Shown here: positions 37,879 through 47,797 of the stretch, in pieces
Numbering within the stretch: position 1 is the stretch's first letter
Layout: every line of letters begins with the position of its first letter
DNA from: Muribaculaceae bacterium
Lineage (GTDB): Bacteria; Bacteroidota; Bacteroidia; Bacteroidales; Muribaculaceae
Direction of reading: 5' to 3'
Assembly (NCBI GenBank): GCA_029071345.1
Contig: JAIEAO010000057.1
Coordinates: forward strand, 1 to 50,222
Length of the DNA: 50,222 nucleotides
Position numbers and translations under genes: made by a program
Notes under the pieces: model-generated
Database searches by the model: none
What the model saw: only the letters and a program-made list of their open reading frames with translations
Told to the model about the DNA's origin: nothing

Positions 37879-40633
37879 AGGCGGTGAGGGTGACGCGACC
37901 GTGGTAGGCGTTTTCCATCAGTCGCTCCACTATCACTTGCATCCGGGGCAACTCGTCGGGCACTACATCGAAGTTCAATTCGTCGTGCACCTGCATTATC
38001 ATCTTTGATTTCAACCCTTTCTCCTTCATCTCGTGCCAGATGTCGACCATTGCGCGTTTGATGATGTCAGCGGCCGAGCCCTGGATCGGGGCGTTGATGG
38101 CGTTGCGTTCGGCATATCCACGCACCACCGGGTTTTTCGAGTTGATGTCGGGCAGTGTGCGGCGGCGACCCATGCGCGTAACGACATATCCGTTTTCGCG
38201 CGCGTGCTCCACCGAGTCTGACATATATTTATGGATTGTGGGGAATGTAGCGAAATATGAGTCGATTATCTCCTTCGCCTCCGCGCGCGGGATGTTGAGG
38301 CGAGTTGCCAGTCCGAAGGGGGAGATGCCGTAGATAATGCCGAAATTGGCGGTCTTGGCATTGCGCCGCTCGTTGGCGGTGACCTCCTCCGGGGTTTTGT
38401 GATAAATCTTAGCTGCGGTGATGGCGTGGATATCATCTCCGTTACGGAATGCCGTCAACATTGTCTCATCATCGGCAAAATCGGCAACCAGACGTAACTC
38501 GATCTGAGAATAGTCGGCGGAGAGGAAGAGATGATCGGAGTCGGCAATGAACGCACGGCGGATCTCTCGGCCTTCGTCGTCGCGAACGGGTATGTTCTGC
38601 AGGTTGGGGGCGGTTGAGGATATGCGCCCCGTAGCGGTAACTGTCTGATTATAGTTGGTATGTATCTTGCCCGTAGCGGGATTTACGGCAGCGGGAAGCG
38701 CAACAAGATAGGTGGTGTAGAGCTTTTTGAGCGCGCGATATTTCATAATCTTCTCCACAATCGGGTGACGCGATACGAGTTTTTCGAGCACATCCTCGCT
38801 CGTGGAGTATTGCCCTGTCTTAGTCTTCTTGGCTTTCGGGTCGAGCTGGAGTTTATCGAAAAGTATCTCGCCCACCTTAGACGGCGAACCAACGTTGAAA
38901 TCCTCTCCGGCCATATCGCATATCTCACGCTCTAAGGCATTTATGCGATCGTCCATATCGTGGGCGGCATCGTTAAGGGCTTTCTCGTCAATACGCACGC
39001 CGGTAAGTTCCATATCGGCAAGCACTCTTACCAACGGAAATTCAAGGTCATAGAGCAAAGCCTCCATCCCCTCTTTCTTTACCTCCTCGGCCATAGGGTT
39101 ACGCAGGCGCAGCGTGATGTCGGCATATTCGCACGCCCACGGGGTAAGCGACATGGGTAGCACTTCGGCTGCGCTCCATATTTTCGAGCCTCGGCGCGTT
39201 GTGGAACTTCCCGGGTTGGGGAGCATATTGTAATGCAGATATGAGGCCGCGAGGTTTTCGGGGGTATGTCGCATCTCGGGCTGAAGGATGTAATGCGCGA
39301 GGGAGATGTCGTAATAATTGGCAAGCGGGTCGGCGTTGTCGGTACGCGCTCCTGCTGCCACCACCGAGTCACGTTTTGCTGAGGCCGTAACTTTCTCGAT
39401 ATCAGGACGCGCCATGAGATCAAGCACCCATGCCTTTCCTTCCGGGAAAGTTGAAGGTATATAGGCTGCCACTCCCTCAGCGAATGCCACCGCCGTACCG
39501 ACCCAACGGGCTGATACATCATTCTCACCGTCAGCTATCACGAACAGGCCGCAACGCCGAGCATCAGCACCTTTGGCCGAGAATTCATCGAGCGCGAGAA
39601 CAGAATCAATGAATTCGTAGGTTGTGTCGCCGTCAAACGATTTCATCTCCACAGGCTCCTCCGGTTCGTCGTCGAAATCGAAGAGGGAGGGGGCATCAGT
39701 TTTCGGTTTTAAGTTTTCAGTTCTCAGCGGTTTGGAATCTTGCTTTTTGTTTTCGGCATCAAGACGTCGACCCACGCGGTCGATGAGAGTCTTAAATTCC
39801 AATTCCTTGAAAATTGCGAAAAGTTTATCGCGGTCGGGCGTGCTGCGGCGCATATCTTCGAACGATACATCCACCGGTGCATCCGTGCGTATCGTAGCCA
39901 GATATTTTGAGAACATTATCTGCTCCTTGTTGTCCTCAATCTTCTTCTTGAGCGCACCCTTCAGTTCCTCGGTGTGCTCCACAAGATTCTCGACATTATC
40001 GAAATCGGCAATCAGCTTCACCGCCGTTTTCTCACCCACACCGGGGCAGCCGGGGATATTATCGATCTTATCGCCCATCAGCGCCAAGAGGTCGATCACC
40101 TGCGACGTACGCTTAAGACCGTAGCGGGCGCACACCTCCTCCTCGCCTCTTATCTCGAAATCCTGACCGCGGTAAGCAGGCTTATATTGCAGAACCGAAG
40201 GGCTTACCAGCTGACCGAAATCCTTGTCGGGGGTCATCATGTAAGTGGTAAAGCCCTCCTTCTCGGCGCGTTTGGCAAGTGTGCCGATCACGTCGTCAGC
40301 CTCAAAACCCTCCACCTCGATCACCGGGATATTATAAGCCTTCACAATCTCCTTAATGATCGGCACCGACAACTTGATATCCTCCGGCGTAGCCTCGCGC
40401 TGCGCCTTATAATCCTCAAACGCCTTGGTACGGAACGTAGGCCCCGCCGGGTCGAAACACACCGCGATGTGCGACGGATTCTCCTTGCGAAGCACCTCCT
40501 CGAGGGTGTTTACAAATCCGAAGATAGCAGACGTATTGAAGCCCGATTGCGTGATGCGCGGCATCTTGATAAGGGCATAATAGGCGCGGAAAATCAGCGC
40601 GTAAGCATCGAGAAGGAAAAGACGGTCACTCAT
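37841..40633 (-). CDS. polA: DNA polymerase I
   Basis: 930 residues: 5'-3' exonuclease (about 1-290), 3'-5' exonuclease-like domain (about 325-520) and the polymerase domain (about 540-930) with LSADYSQIELRLVADF and QVHDELNFDV (metal-binding Asp residues) and the O-helix region RNAKTANFGIIYG. In the proofreading domain Asp-x-Glu (ADGEND) is kept, but the last motif reads WACEYADIT where E. coli has YAAEDADVT, so both the Tyr and the Asp of exo III appear replaced. It fills gaps in repair and replaces Okazaki primers. A TATATTTG -7-like box lies at 40738-40745, and a heptamer array lies in the leader. The 3' end has been the target of a gene insertion. Confidence 0.96.
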   Translation of the reverse strand: MSDRLFLLDAYALIFRAYYALIKMPRITQSGFNTSAIFGFVNTLEEVLRKENPSHIAVCFDPAGPTFRTKAFEDYKAQREATPEDIKLSVPIIKEIVKAYNIPVIEVEGFEADDVIGTLAKRAEKEGFTTYMMTPDKDFGQLVSPSVLQYKPAYRGQDFEIRGEEEVCARYGLKRTSQVIDLLALMGDKIDNIPGCPGVGEKTAVKLIADFDNVENLVEHTEELKGALKKKIEDNKEQIMFSKYLATIRTDAPVDVSFEDMRRSTPDRDKLFAIFKELEFKTLIDRVGRRLDAENKKQDSKPLRTENLKPKTDAPSLFDFDDEPEEPVEMKSFDGDTTYEFIDSVLALDEFSAKGADARRCGLFVIADGENDVSARWVGTAVAFAEGVAAYIPSTFPEGKAWVLDLMARPDIEKVTASAKRDSVVAAGARTDNADPLANYYDISLAHYILQPEMRHTPENLAASYLHYNMLPNPGSSTTRRGSKIWSAAEVLPMSLTPWACEYADITLRLRNPMAEEVKKEGMEALLYDLEFPLVRVLADMELTGVRIDEKALNDAAHDMDDRINALEREICDMAGEDFNVGSPSKVGEILFDKLQLDPKAKKTKTGQYSTSEDVLEKLVSRHPIVEKIMKYRALKKLYTTYLVALPAAVNPATGKIHTNYNQTVTATGRISSTAPNLQNIPVRDDEGREIRRAFIADSDHLFLSADYSQIELRLVADFADDETMLTAFRNGDDIHAITAAKIYHKTPEEVTANERRNAKTANFGIIYGISPFGLATRLNIPRAEAKEIIDSYFATFPTIHKYMSDSVEHARENGYVVTRMGRRRTLPDINSKNPVVRGYAERNAINAPIQGSAADIIKRAMVDIWHEMKEKGLKSKMIMQVHDELNFDVVPDELPRMQVIVERLMENAYHGRVTLTASCGVATNWLDAH

Positions 40634-40643
40634 ATATTTGTAG

Positions 40644-40671
40644 GTTTTAGGCGTTAGGCTTTAGGCCTTAG
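40644..40671. repeat. heptanucleotide array (GCTTTAG family)
   Basis: GTTTTAG, GCGTTAG, GCTTTAG, GCCTTAG, starting 10 bp upstream of the polA ATG. Confidence 0.85.
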
Positions 40672-40798
40672 AAATTAAACTTCAAGCCGATTCGGTCGGG
40701 CTTTGGAAGTAAAAGCGCAACGGATCTCACTTAAATGCAAATATACTCAAATTTCGCGAAATAACCGATAGTTTATAAAGTTTACAGAAGAATTAGCA

Positions 40799-40835
40799 AA
40801 GACGGTGCGCCTAACTGTATATGGCACACCGTCTT
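40799..40835 (-). terminator. hairpin terminator after OmpA/TPR lipoprotein gene
   Basis: AAGACGGTG and CACCGTCTT, perfect 9-bp arms. On the minus strand it is followed by TGCTAATTC, a weak T tract. It lies 59 nt after the stop of the gene at 40894. Confidence 0.65.
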
Positions 40836-40893
40836 AGTATAGTTATTAACCACTTACCCCTGATTAGGGATAGAGAGTCTATTTAACCCCTGA

Positions 40894-42576
40894 TTAGAGG
40901 TAGGAGAGGTTGTATTTGGCGAATTCGAGGTCGGATTTCGCACGGTTGAGGAGCGATTTGTCGAGCTTGATGGCCTGACGGAGGTTGCTCATCACCATGT
41001 TCTCGTTGTTGGTGCGTGCGCCGAGGATGGCAGTCAGGTAATAGGTTGTCGCATCCGGGTTCTTGATTGAGGCAAGAGTGGATTTGGCAGCTGAGTAGTC
41101 CTGAGTGAGGATCTGCGCGAGGGCGGCGTTGTTGGTCTTGGAGTCGCCGAATGTGCGCACAGCCTTTGCGAGGTCACCCTGAGTGAGGTAGTAGACACCG
41201 AGAGCGTCGGCAGCTTCGGGAACGCCTGCTGCTGCACCGATCTGCTCCTGAGCCTTGTTGTAGTCGTGGTTCATCATTGAGATGAGGCCGAGGTTCATCT
41301 CAGGCTCTTTGGCAGAGGGGTTGAGACGGAGTGAGTGCTCGAAATTGCTCTTTGCGGCAGAGTAGTCGCCGGCTACGTACTGAGTGAGACCGAGGTCGTT
41401 GAATGTGCGGTAATCTTTCGGATAAAGCTCGCAAGCCTTGTTGTAAACCTCCATCTTCTTGGTGTTGTCGTCGGTGAGGGTTGCGATGTAGAGGATCTCG
41501 TCAACAGTCAGAGCCTTGGGGTCGGTGTTGAAGAGGTCGATGAGTTCCTGATCGCTCTTGCCGATCACATTGATCGATGCCATCACGCGTGAATAACGGA
41601 GCTGAGGGAGGATCTGGTCAGCGAGTTCGTTGAACACAGATGAAAGGTTGCGGATCTCCTGCTCGCGCTGTTCGGGATCGGGATACATTTTAAGCACGCT
41701 GAGGATAAGCTCTTTATCCTGGATGTTGCTCTTCTCCACGAGCTGTTGGAAACCTTCCCAGTCCTCAGGAGTGAAGGAAGATGTAAGCTCGCCGAATTCA
41801 GTGATCTTATCTTTCTTCAACTGCTTTTCCATGAACTGAGTGGTGTTTGCCTCACGTTTCTCTGCAAGCTGAGTGTTGAAATTAAGGGTACCATCCGGAG
41901 ATGCGTAAGAGTTCACAGTGATGCCTGCGATCTCCTGATTCTTGGCTGCGTTGGCCTCCTGCAGACGTTTGTTGAGGTCGATATAGTCAGCCTTGTCAAC
42001 CTGGTTGGCACGGATGTTGGCCTGGTTGATGAGGAAGTGGATATCGGCTGAATATTTCTCGTTGATGACGCGCTGGAAGTTATCTTTTGCCACAGCCGGA
42101 GTCACTGTCTGAGCCGATGCGAGAGTCGAAGTAGCGATAACGCCATAACCTACCTTCACGCGGGGAAGGGCGTACATCTTGCCGTTCTGATCAACTGCGA
42201 AATCGAGATAGAGATCGCTGTTTGACATGGCAGCCTGATAAGCCACGTTGAAAGGCACAGTCACTGTACCGCCGTTGGTGTAATTCACCACCTGACCGTT
42301 GGCGCGTACATTCTCGCCCTGGAAAAGCACAGGCTGAGCAGTAACCTCACCACCGTTCCATGTAATGACCGGAGTAGCGGTTACTTTTGCATTTTTCACC
42401 ATGAATTTAGCCGGAATCTTACCTGTAATTGTGCCGGGCACGTTCTCACCTACGGTCTCCAGCGGAGTGGGTGTCGTGGTGAAGAAATCACTTTTAAACT
42501 GGCCAAGTTTTTTAGAGCAGCCGGTCATACCTATAACTGCCACACCTAAAGCCAGGTAAAACAATTTGTTGTTCAT
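40894..42576 (-). CDS. OmpA-like/TPR lipoprotein
   Basis: 560 residues with a lipobox (MTGC, Cys20). The first half is a beta-rich domain (about 40-155). An OmpA-like stretch follows (IHFLINQANIRANQVD...GITVNSYASPDGTLNFNTQLAEKREANT, about 175-240). The last part has TPR repeats (YPKDYRTFNDLGLTQYVAGDYSAAKSNFEHSLRLNPSAKEPEMNLGLI, about 375-425). It probably sits in the outer membrane and contacts peptidoglycan or scaffolds a complex; the substrate or partner is unknown. It is a monocistronic gene with a good primary-type promoter and a terminator, apparently unrelated to the PUL. Confidence 0.8.
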   Translation of the reverse strand: MNNKLFYLALGVAVIGMTGCSKKLGQFKSDFFTTTPTPLETVGENVPGTITGKIPAKFMVKNAKVTATPVITWNGGEVTAQPVLFQGENVRANGQVVNYTNGGTVTVPFNVAYQAAMSNSDLYLDFAVDQNGKMYALPRVKVGYGVIATSTLASAQTVTPAVAKDNFQRVINEKYSADIHFLINQANIRANQVDKADYIDLNKRLQEANAAKNQEIAGITVNSYASPDGTLNFNTQLAEKREANTTQFMEKQLKKDKITEFGELTSSFTPEDWEGFQQLVEKSNIQDKELILSVLKMYPDPEQREQEIRNLSSVFNELADQILPQLRYSRVMASINVIGKSDQELIDLFNTDPKALTVDEILYIATLTDDNTKKMEVYNKACELYPKDYRTFNDLGLTQYVAGDYSAAKSNFEHSLRLNPSAKEPEMNLGLISMMNHDYNKAQEQIGAAAGVPEAADALGVYYLTQGDLAKAVRTFGDSKTNNAALAQILTQDYSAAKSTLASIKNPDATTYYLTAILGARTNNENMVMSNLRQAIKLDKSLLNRAKSDLEFAKYNLSYL

Positions 42577-42613
42577 ATTGGATTAAATAATTATATGATT
42601 CTATAACACGATG

Positions 42614-42644
42614 TAAAGTTAGCCAAAATAAATCGAATGGCAAA
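42614..42644 (-). promoter_or_regulatory. primary-sigma promoter of the OmpA/TPR lipoprotein
   Basis: On the minus strand: TTTG, 19 nt, TAACTTTA (7 of 8 positions of TAnnTTTG), 37 nt before the ATG. Confidence 0.55.
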
Positions 42645-42649
42645 ATAAA

Positions 42650-43435
42650 TCAGTAGTCCATTACGCGTATGCCGGCCTCGCGTATGCGTGCGGCTATGCG
42701 GTCGAGCTCCGGTTTCTCCACTTTCTGCAAATTTTCGGCCGGAGTGGAGCGGTCGAGGCTGTAGATCATAACCTCGCGGGGCTGAATCTTACGGTATGCG
42801 GCGATGAGGGCGTCAACTTCCTCGTCGGTGGTGTTGTCGATCGGCTTGCCGTCATATTCTCCGCGCAGGATCATCGTCTGGATGATGCCTGTGTCTTTAA
42901 ACTGACACAAGGCGTCGATCACCCTCTCTGCGGTGAAGTTCGGGTCGTTGGGGCGGTCGATGAGACGCATGGTCGGATCAATGGCAGAGTCGAGCTTGAG
43001 GATATTATTATCCACACGTTTCAGCGCATCAGCCACTTCGGGGGTGAAGATACGGGTGGAATTGGTGAGCACCGACACTTTCGCCCCGGGGAAATATTTG
43101 TCGCGCAGAGCGAGGGTGTCGTCGATAATGCCCGGGAATTCCGGGTGCAGGGTCGGTTCGCCGTTGCCGGAGAAGGTGATCACGTCGGGGGCGGTGCCCT
43201 CCGTCTTCATCTCCAATAGCTTGGCTTCCAGATCTTCGCGCACTTTCTCGCGCGTGGGGAGTCCGGCTTTTCCTGCTCCCTGAGCATTGAATCCGGCTTC
43301 GCAGTATAGGCAGTCGAACGAGCAGACCTTGCCGTCGGCGGGCATCAGGTTGATGCCGAGCGAAGTGCCGAGGCGGCGGCTGTGTATCGGGCCGAAGATG
43401 GTGGAATGAAATAATATTGTCTGGTCTTTGGGCAT
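42650..43435 (-). CDS. radical SAM protein
   Basis: 261 residues with the radical SAM motif CSFDCLYC (Cys38, Cys42, Cys45) that binds a [4Fe-4S] cluster, then TFSGNGEPTLHPEF (GGE-like SAM motif, about 91-104) and a TIM-barrel. It resembles the stand-alone YfkAB/MoaA-like group of unknown substrate. It starts after a heptamer array and follows mutS on the same strand, but there is no evidence for a shared role. Confidence 0.85.
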   Translation of the reverse strand: MPKDQTILFHSTIFGPIHSRRLGTSLGINLMPADGKVCSFDCLYCEAGFNAQGAGKAGLPTREKVREDLEAKLLEMKTEGTAPDVITFSGNGEPTLHPEFPGIIDDTLALRDKYFPGAKVSVLTNSTRIFTPEVADALKRVDNNILKLDSAIDPTMRLIDRPNDPNFTAERVIDALCQFKDTGIIQTMILRGEYDGKPIDNTTDEEVDALIAAYRKIQPREVMIYSLDRSTPAENLQKVEKPELDRIAARIREAGIRVMDY

Positions 43436-43440
43436 GGTGG

Positions 43441-43468
43441 TTTTCAGTTTTAGGTTTTCAGTTATCAG
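43441..43468. repeat. heptanucleotide array (TTTTCAG family)
   Basis: TTTTCAG, TTTTAGG, TTTTCAG, TTATCAG, 5 bp before the radical SAM ATG. Same family and position as the array before the heparinase-like gene. Confidence 0.85.
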
Positions 43469-43479
43469 AGGAGAGATTT

Positions 43480-43510
43480 ATTTCGGGCTTGCGCCCTCAA
43501 CACAGTCTGA
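43480..43510. repeat. 31-bp dispersed repeat with GGGC/GCCC hairpin (copy 2)
   Basis: Identical to 8433-8463 and placed the same way: between a TAACTCC array at a gene's 3' end and a TTTTCAG array at the next gene's 5' end. Confidence 0.85.
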
Positions 43511-43542
43511 TTATAGAGATAAGAGATAATAGATGGTATCCA

Positions 43543-43577
43543 TAACTCCTAATTCCTAACTCCTAACTCCTAATTTT
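43543..43577. repeat. heptanucleotide array (TAACTCC family)
   Basis: TAACTCC, TAATTCC, TAACTCC, TAACTCC, TAATTTT. It includes the mutS stop codon (complement of CTA at 43570-43572). Confidence 0.9.
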
Positions 43578-46200
43578 TACCGGTGAGGAGGCCTTGGAGG
43601 TCGTGGAGAGTGGTGAGAGCTTGTAGTGGCGTGAGGTTGTCGATGTTGATACCTAAAAGGCGGTCGCGGATCTGCGAGAGAAGGGGATCATCGAGTTGGA
43701 AGAAGGAGAGCTGATAGCCGTCGCGCTTCTTGCCGATGTCGGTCATGTTCCCTTTCGATCTGATAGCGTTGTCGCCGCTCTCCGATTTCGAGTTTTCCTC
43801 AAGGCGCACGAGCACCTGATCGGCACGCTTCACGATCGACGGGGGCATACCGGCAAGTTTGGCGACGTGGATACCGAAACTGTGAGCTGATCCACCGCGT
43901 TCGAGTTTGCGCATGAACACCACCTTACCTTTTATCTCTTTCACCGCCACATTGAAGTTGACAATGCGTTTGAAGCTCTTCTCCATCTCGTTGAGCTCGT
44001 GATAATGGGTGGCGAAGAGGGTCTTAGGGCGACAATGACCGTTTTCGTGAATATGCTCCACTATGGCCCATGCGATCGAGATACCGTCGTAGGTGGAGGT
44101 GCCTCGTCCGAGCTCATCGAAGAGTATCAATGATCTGGCACTCATATTGTTGAGGATAGCGGAGGCCTCGTTCATCTCGACCATGAATGTAGATTCACCT
44201 GAAGATATGTTATCGCTTGCGCCGACACGCGTGAATATCTTGTCGACAACACCGATGCGCGCCGATTCCGCCGGCACGAACGAACCTGTCTGCGCAAGAA
44301 GGGCGATCAGCGCGGTCTGACGCAGTAACGCCGATTTACCGCTCATGTTCGGACCTGTAATCATCAGTATCTGGCTGCCGTCAGAGTCAAGATCCACGCT
44401 GTTGCTGATGTACGACTCACCGGAAGGCATACGACGTTCGATCACGGGGTGTCTACCCTCTTTGATGGAGATCACCATCGAATCGTCAACCACCGGACGC
44501 ACATATTTATACTCCTCTGCCACACGAGCCATCGAGAGGAAACAGTCAGACTCCGCTACAGCGGAAGCGTTGCGCCGGATAGCGGGTACGAACGTGAGCG
44601 CACCCTGCAGAAGCTCGGTGTAGATCCGCGTCTCGATCTGCGCGATGCGGTCTTGCGCACCGGTGATCTTCTCCTCGTATTCCTTCAGCTCAGGAGTGAT
44701 GTAACGCTCGGCGTTAACGAGTGTCTGCTTACGAATCCACGTCTCGGGCACCTTCTCCTTGTGGGTGTTGCGCACCTCGATATAATAACCGAAAACGTTG
44801 TTGAACGCAATCTTGAGCGACGGGATGCCGGTGATTTCGCTCTCACGTTCCCTGATCTCTTCCAAGGCGCGACGCGAATTGGCATGAAGGTCGCGCAATT
44901 CATCGAGTTCGCCGTCTACGCCGGGGGCAATCGTCGGTGTATTACCAAGTTTTGACGGGGCATCGTCAACCAATACACGCGCTATCGTCTCGGAAAGCTG
45001 CGTGGTGTCGGCCATCTTTCCGGCCATTTCCTTGAACACCTCGGAATCGGATTCCGCCAGCATCGAGCGCAACCTGTCGGCACCGCGCAGCGAATCGCGC
45101 AGCGTGATGAAGTCGCGCGGCGTGATGCGTCCGGAAGCAAGCTTGGCCATCAGGCGCTCCATGTCGCCGATGCCTCGCAACGTCTCCTCGCATCTTTCGC
45201 GCAAGGAGACATCGCGGAAGAAATATTCCACCGCATCCTGACGTCGGTTGATCTCCTTGATATCGAGCAGCGGGAAGGCAAGCCACGAACGCAGTTTGCG
45301 TCCTCCCATCGGGGTCACGGTCTTGTCAATGACCTTGAGCAGCGACAACCCCTCTTCCGAATAGGTGTCGAACAGTTCGAGATTGCGCACCGTGAACTTG
45401 TCGAGACGCACGAAGCGGTCGCCGTCGATGCGTCCTAAAGTGGTGATGTGCGAGATCTGAGTGTGCTGCGTGAGGTCGAGATAGTAAAGCAGACTTCCGG
45501 CAGCCACAATCGCCTCTGTCATACCCTCTACGCCGAAACCTTTGAGCGACTTGGTGCCGAAATGCTTCACAAGACGCTCCTCGGCCGCATCGAGGGTGTA
45601 AACCCAATCATCGAGTTCGAAGACGCTGCATTTATGCGAGATATTATCCTCGCAGAACTGGCGCGTGCCGTGCATGCGCAACAGTTCCTTCGGGGCTATG
45701 TTCGAGATCAGCTTATCAATATATTCCTTATCGCCCTGAGCGCAGAGGAATTCACCGGTGGAGAGGTCAAGAAAAGCCACACCCACTGATGATCGGTTTA
45801 TATGGATGCCGGCGAGAAAGTTGTTCTCGCGCGGATGAAGGGTATTGTCGTTGAGGTTGACGCCGGGCGTGACCAATTCGGTGATGCCGCGCTTAACGAG
45901 CTTTTTCGTCAGCTTCGGGTCTTCCAGCTGCTCGCAGATTGCCACACGCTTTCCGGCACGCACCAATTTCGGCAGATAGGTGTCGAGAGCATGATGCGGA
46001 AATCCGGCCAGCTCAACGTATGCCGCCTTACCGTTGGCACGGCGCGTGAGCGTGATGCCGAGAATCTCGCTGGCTGCGATGGCATCTTCCGAGAATGTTT
46101 CGTAAAAGTCGCCCACACGGAAAAGCAATATGGCATCGGGATGCTTTTTCTTCATCTCGATATATTGCGTCATCAGAGGGGTCTCAGCTATTTTAGCCAT
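43570..46200 (-). CDS. mutS: DNA mismatch repair protein MutS
   Basis: 876 residues, full length. The mismatch-reading Phe-x-Glu is present in GDFYETF (about 36-42). The connector, core and clamp domains are followed by the ATPase: Walker [16 protein letters not shown] (about 615-629), Walker [18 protein letters not shown], and the signature [11 protein letters not shown]. It recognises base mismatches and recruits MutL. The stop codon comes from a heptamer array. An 89-bp dispersed repeat lies just upstream of the start. The gene itself is ordinary. Confidence 0.97.
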   Translation of the reverse strand: MAKIAETPLMTQYIEMKKKHPDAILLFRVGDFYETFSEDAIAASEILGITLTRRANGKAAYVELAGFPHHALDTYLPKLVRAGKRVAICEQLEDPKLTKKLVKRGITELVTPGVNLNDNTLHPRENNFLAGIHINRSSVGVAFLDLSTGEFLCAQGDKEYIDKLISNIAPKELLRMHGTRQFCEDNISHKCSVFELDDWVYTLDAAEERLVKHFGTKSLKGFGVEGMTEAIVAAGSLLYYLDLTQHTQISHITTLGRIDGDRFVRLDKFTVRNLELFDTYSEEGLSLLKVIDKTVTPMGGRKLRSWLAFPLLDIKEINRRQDAVEYFFRDVSLRERCEETLRGIGDMERLMAKLASGRITPRDFITLRDSLRGADRLRSMLAESDSEVFKEMAGKMADTTQLSETIARVLVDDAPSKLGNTPTIAPGVDGELDELRDLHANSRRALEEIRERESEITGIPSLKIAFNNVFGYYIEVRNTHKEKVPETWIRKQTLVNAERYITPELKEYEEKITGAQDRIAQIETRIYTELLQGALTFVPAIRRNASAVAESDCFLSMARVAEEYKYVRPVVDDSMVISIKEGRHPVIERRMPSGESYISNSVDLDSDGSQILMITGPNMSGKSALLRQTALIALLAQTGSFVPAESARIGVVDKIFTRVGASDNISSGESTFMVEMNEASAILNNMSARSLILFDELGRGTSTYDGISIAWAIVEHIHENGHCRPKTLFATHYHELNEMEKSFKRIVNFNVAVKEIKGKVVFMRKLERGGSAHSFGIHVAKLAGMPPSIVKRADQVLVRLEENSKSESGDNAIRSKGNMTDIGKKRDGYQLSFFQLDDPLLSQIRDRLLGINIDNLTPLQALTTLHDLQGLLTGKN

Positions 46201-46219
46201 TTCTTCTAATTCTAATTAG

Positions 46220-46308
46220 GAATTATGAAAATAATCGCAAGTCGGCTAAGAGCGGACGTCGGCCGAAGGCCGGTGCGCGGCGCCGAAGGCGTTTAGACCG
46301 ACTGCAAT
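46220..46308. repeat. 89-bp dispersed repeat (copy 2, inverted)
   Basis: Reverse complement of 12123-12211 with two mismatches over 89 bp. It lies between mutS and mgtE, about 34 kb from copy 1. Relative to the flanking genes' direction its orientation is opposite to copy 1. Confidence 0.9.
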
Positions 46309-46337
46309 GAGGAGTTAGGAGTTTTAGACAGCTATTC

Positions 46338-46375
46338 TTATCTCTTATCTCTTATCACTTATCACTTATCACTTA
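46338..46375. repeat. heptanucleotide array (TTATCTC/TTATCAC)
   Basis: TTATCTC x2, TTATCAC x3, TTA. It holds the mgtE stop codon (46373-46375). Confidence 0.9.
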
Positions 46376-47737
46376 CGGCTTGAAAATCTTCATCATCAAC
46401 ACTGCCATGCCGAAATAAATGAGCAGACCGACAACGTCGTTCATAATCTGGATAAACGGACCTGTGGCCGTGGCCGGGTTGATTTTTAATTTCTCAAGAG
46501 TCAAGGGCACCAGTGTGCCGAACACCGTGGCGAATATGACAACGCAGAACAGCGCACCCGCCACTGCAAACAGCAATACATAATCATGAGGCTCGGTAAA
46601 GTAGACATACACGAACATCAGCAAGGAGATGACGATTGCGTTAAGCAGCGCGATTCGGATACTTTTCCATATCTGCTCCCAGAAATGCCCCAAGTCAAGG
46701 CGACCGTTGGCAAGACTCTGCACCACGATAGCCGAGGCCTGCACACCGACGTTTCCTCCTGTGCCGCCGATGAGGGGAATAAAGAATGCAAGTGCTGTCA
46801 GAGCCGTCAGCTGAGCCTCAAAACCGGTGAGAATCAAAGAGGTGATAATTCCTCCGGCCACTCCGATGAGGAGCCACGGCAAGCGCGATTTGACCTGCGC
46901 AAACACAGAGTCGTCGGCATCGACATCCGAGGAGATACCGGAAGCGAGCTGATAGTCGCGCTCGCTCTGCTCGCGCACCTCATCCATCACGTCGTCGACA
47001 GTGATCTGACCCACGAGGCGCCCGATACTGTCTACGACCGGCATCGCCACAAGGTCATATTTCTCGAAGTCTATAGCCACATCGTCGATCTGCGTGTCGG
47101 CCTTCACCGAGACCGGATCGGCCTCCATGACATGCTTGATTTTCGACACCGAAGGGTGCGTGATCATCTTCTTCAATGGCAACACACCTTTGAGTCGGTC
47201 GTCGTCATCAACGACATACACATAATATATATCATCAAGATCTTCCGCCTGATGACGCATCTCCTTGAGACATTCCGGCATCGACAGGTTCTCGTTGACT
47301 TTGATAAGTTCCGTGCCCATCAGACCGCCGGCCGTGTCTTCATCATATTGCAGGAGGTCGACGATATCGCCTGCCTGCTCCATGTCTTCGATGTTCTGGA
47401 TCACCTCCTCGCGTTCCTCCTCGTCGAGTTCCTGAATAAGGTCCACGGCATCGTCGGTGTCGAGAAGGTCGATGAAGTGACCGATCTGCTCCGGTTCCAT
47501 CCCTTCGAGGAGCTTCTTACGATCCTCCTCGTCGAGCTCCATCAGCACATCTGCCTTCTTCTCTTTATCATCAATGAGACTGAAAGCCCATTCGGCTTCC
47601 TTGAGCGAGAGACTCTGAAAGAGCTCTGCAACATCGGCCGGGTGCAGGTCGGCAAACACCTTGCGCACCCCGACTTCGTCGCCATGTTCGATCTGCTCTT
47701 CGATCTGCTCAATCTCTTTATCAGTTAAATCTTTCAT
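46373..47737 (-). CDS. mgtE: MgtE-type magnesium transporter
   Basis: 454 residues: an acidic MgtE_N domain (about 20-125), two CBS domains (about 135-255) and five membrane helices (about 285-452) with the conserved GGTGGNVGVQASAIVVQSLA segment of the Mg2+ pore. It imports Mg2+ down the membrane potential, with gating by Mg2+ binding to the cytosolic domains. It is followed by mutS on the same strand with a repeat-filled spacer. Nothing is unusual apart from a stop codon inside a heptamer array. Confidence 0.95.
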   Translation of the reverse strand: MKDLTDKEIEQIEEQIEHGDEVGVRKVFADLHPADVAELFQSLSLKEAEWAFSLIDDKEKKADVLMELDEEDRKKLLEGMEPEQIGHFIDLLDTDDAVDLIQELDEEEREEVIQNIEDMEQAGDIVDLLQYDEDTAGGLMGTELIKVNENLSMPECLKEMRHQAEDLDDIYYVYVVDDDDRLKGVLPLKKMITHPSVSKIKHVMEADPVSVKADTQIDDVAIDFEKYDLVAMPVVDSIGRLVGQITVDDVMDEVREQSERDYQLASGISSDVDADDSVFAQVKSRLPWLLIGVAGGIITSLILTGFEAQLTALTALAFFIPLIGGTGGNVGVQASAIVVQSLANGRLDLGHFWEQIWKSIRIALLNAIVISLLMFVYVYFTEPHDYVLLFAVAGALFCVVIFATVFGTLVPLTLEKLKINPATATGPFIQIMNDVVGLLIYFGMAVLMMKIFKP

Positions 47738-47742
47738 CTCAT

Positions 47743-47776
47743 TTAGTTAGAAGTTAGGATTTAGGAGTTAGGAATT
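47743..47776. repeat. heptanucleotide array (TTAGGAN family)
   Basis: TTAGTTA, GAAGTTA, GGATTTA, GGAGTTA, GGAATTA in near-perfect register, followed by tagacac. Its orientation on the plus strand is inverted relative to most other TAACTCC arrays, so it pairs as an inverted repeat with the array at 48239-48273 around the four-helix-bundle gene. Confidence 0.8.
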
Positions 47777-47797
47777 ATAGACACTTTTGTGAGAACA

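Noticed and set aside
46586-47728. 380-codon plus-strand open frame opposite mgtE
   Set aside because: His/Val/Asp-rich composition typical of antisense shadow; mgtE on the other strand has full domain structure.
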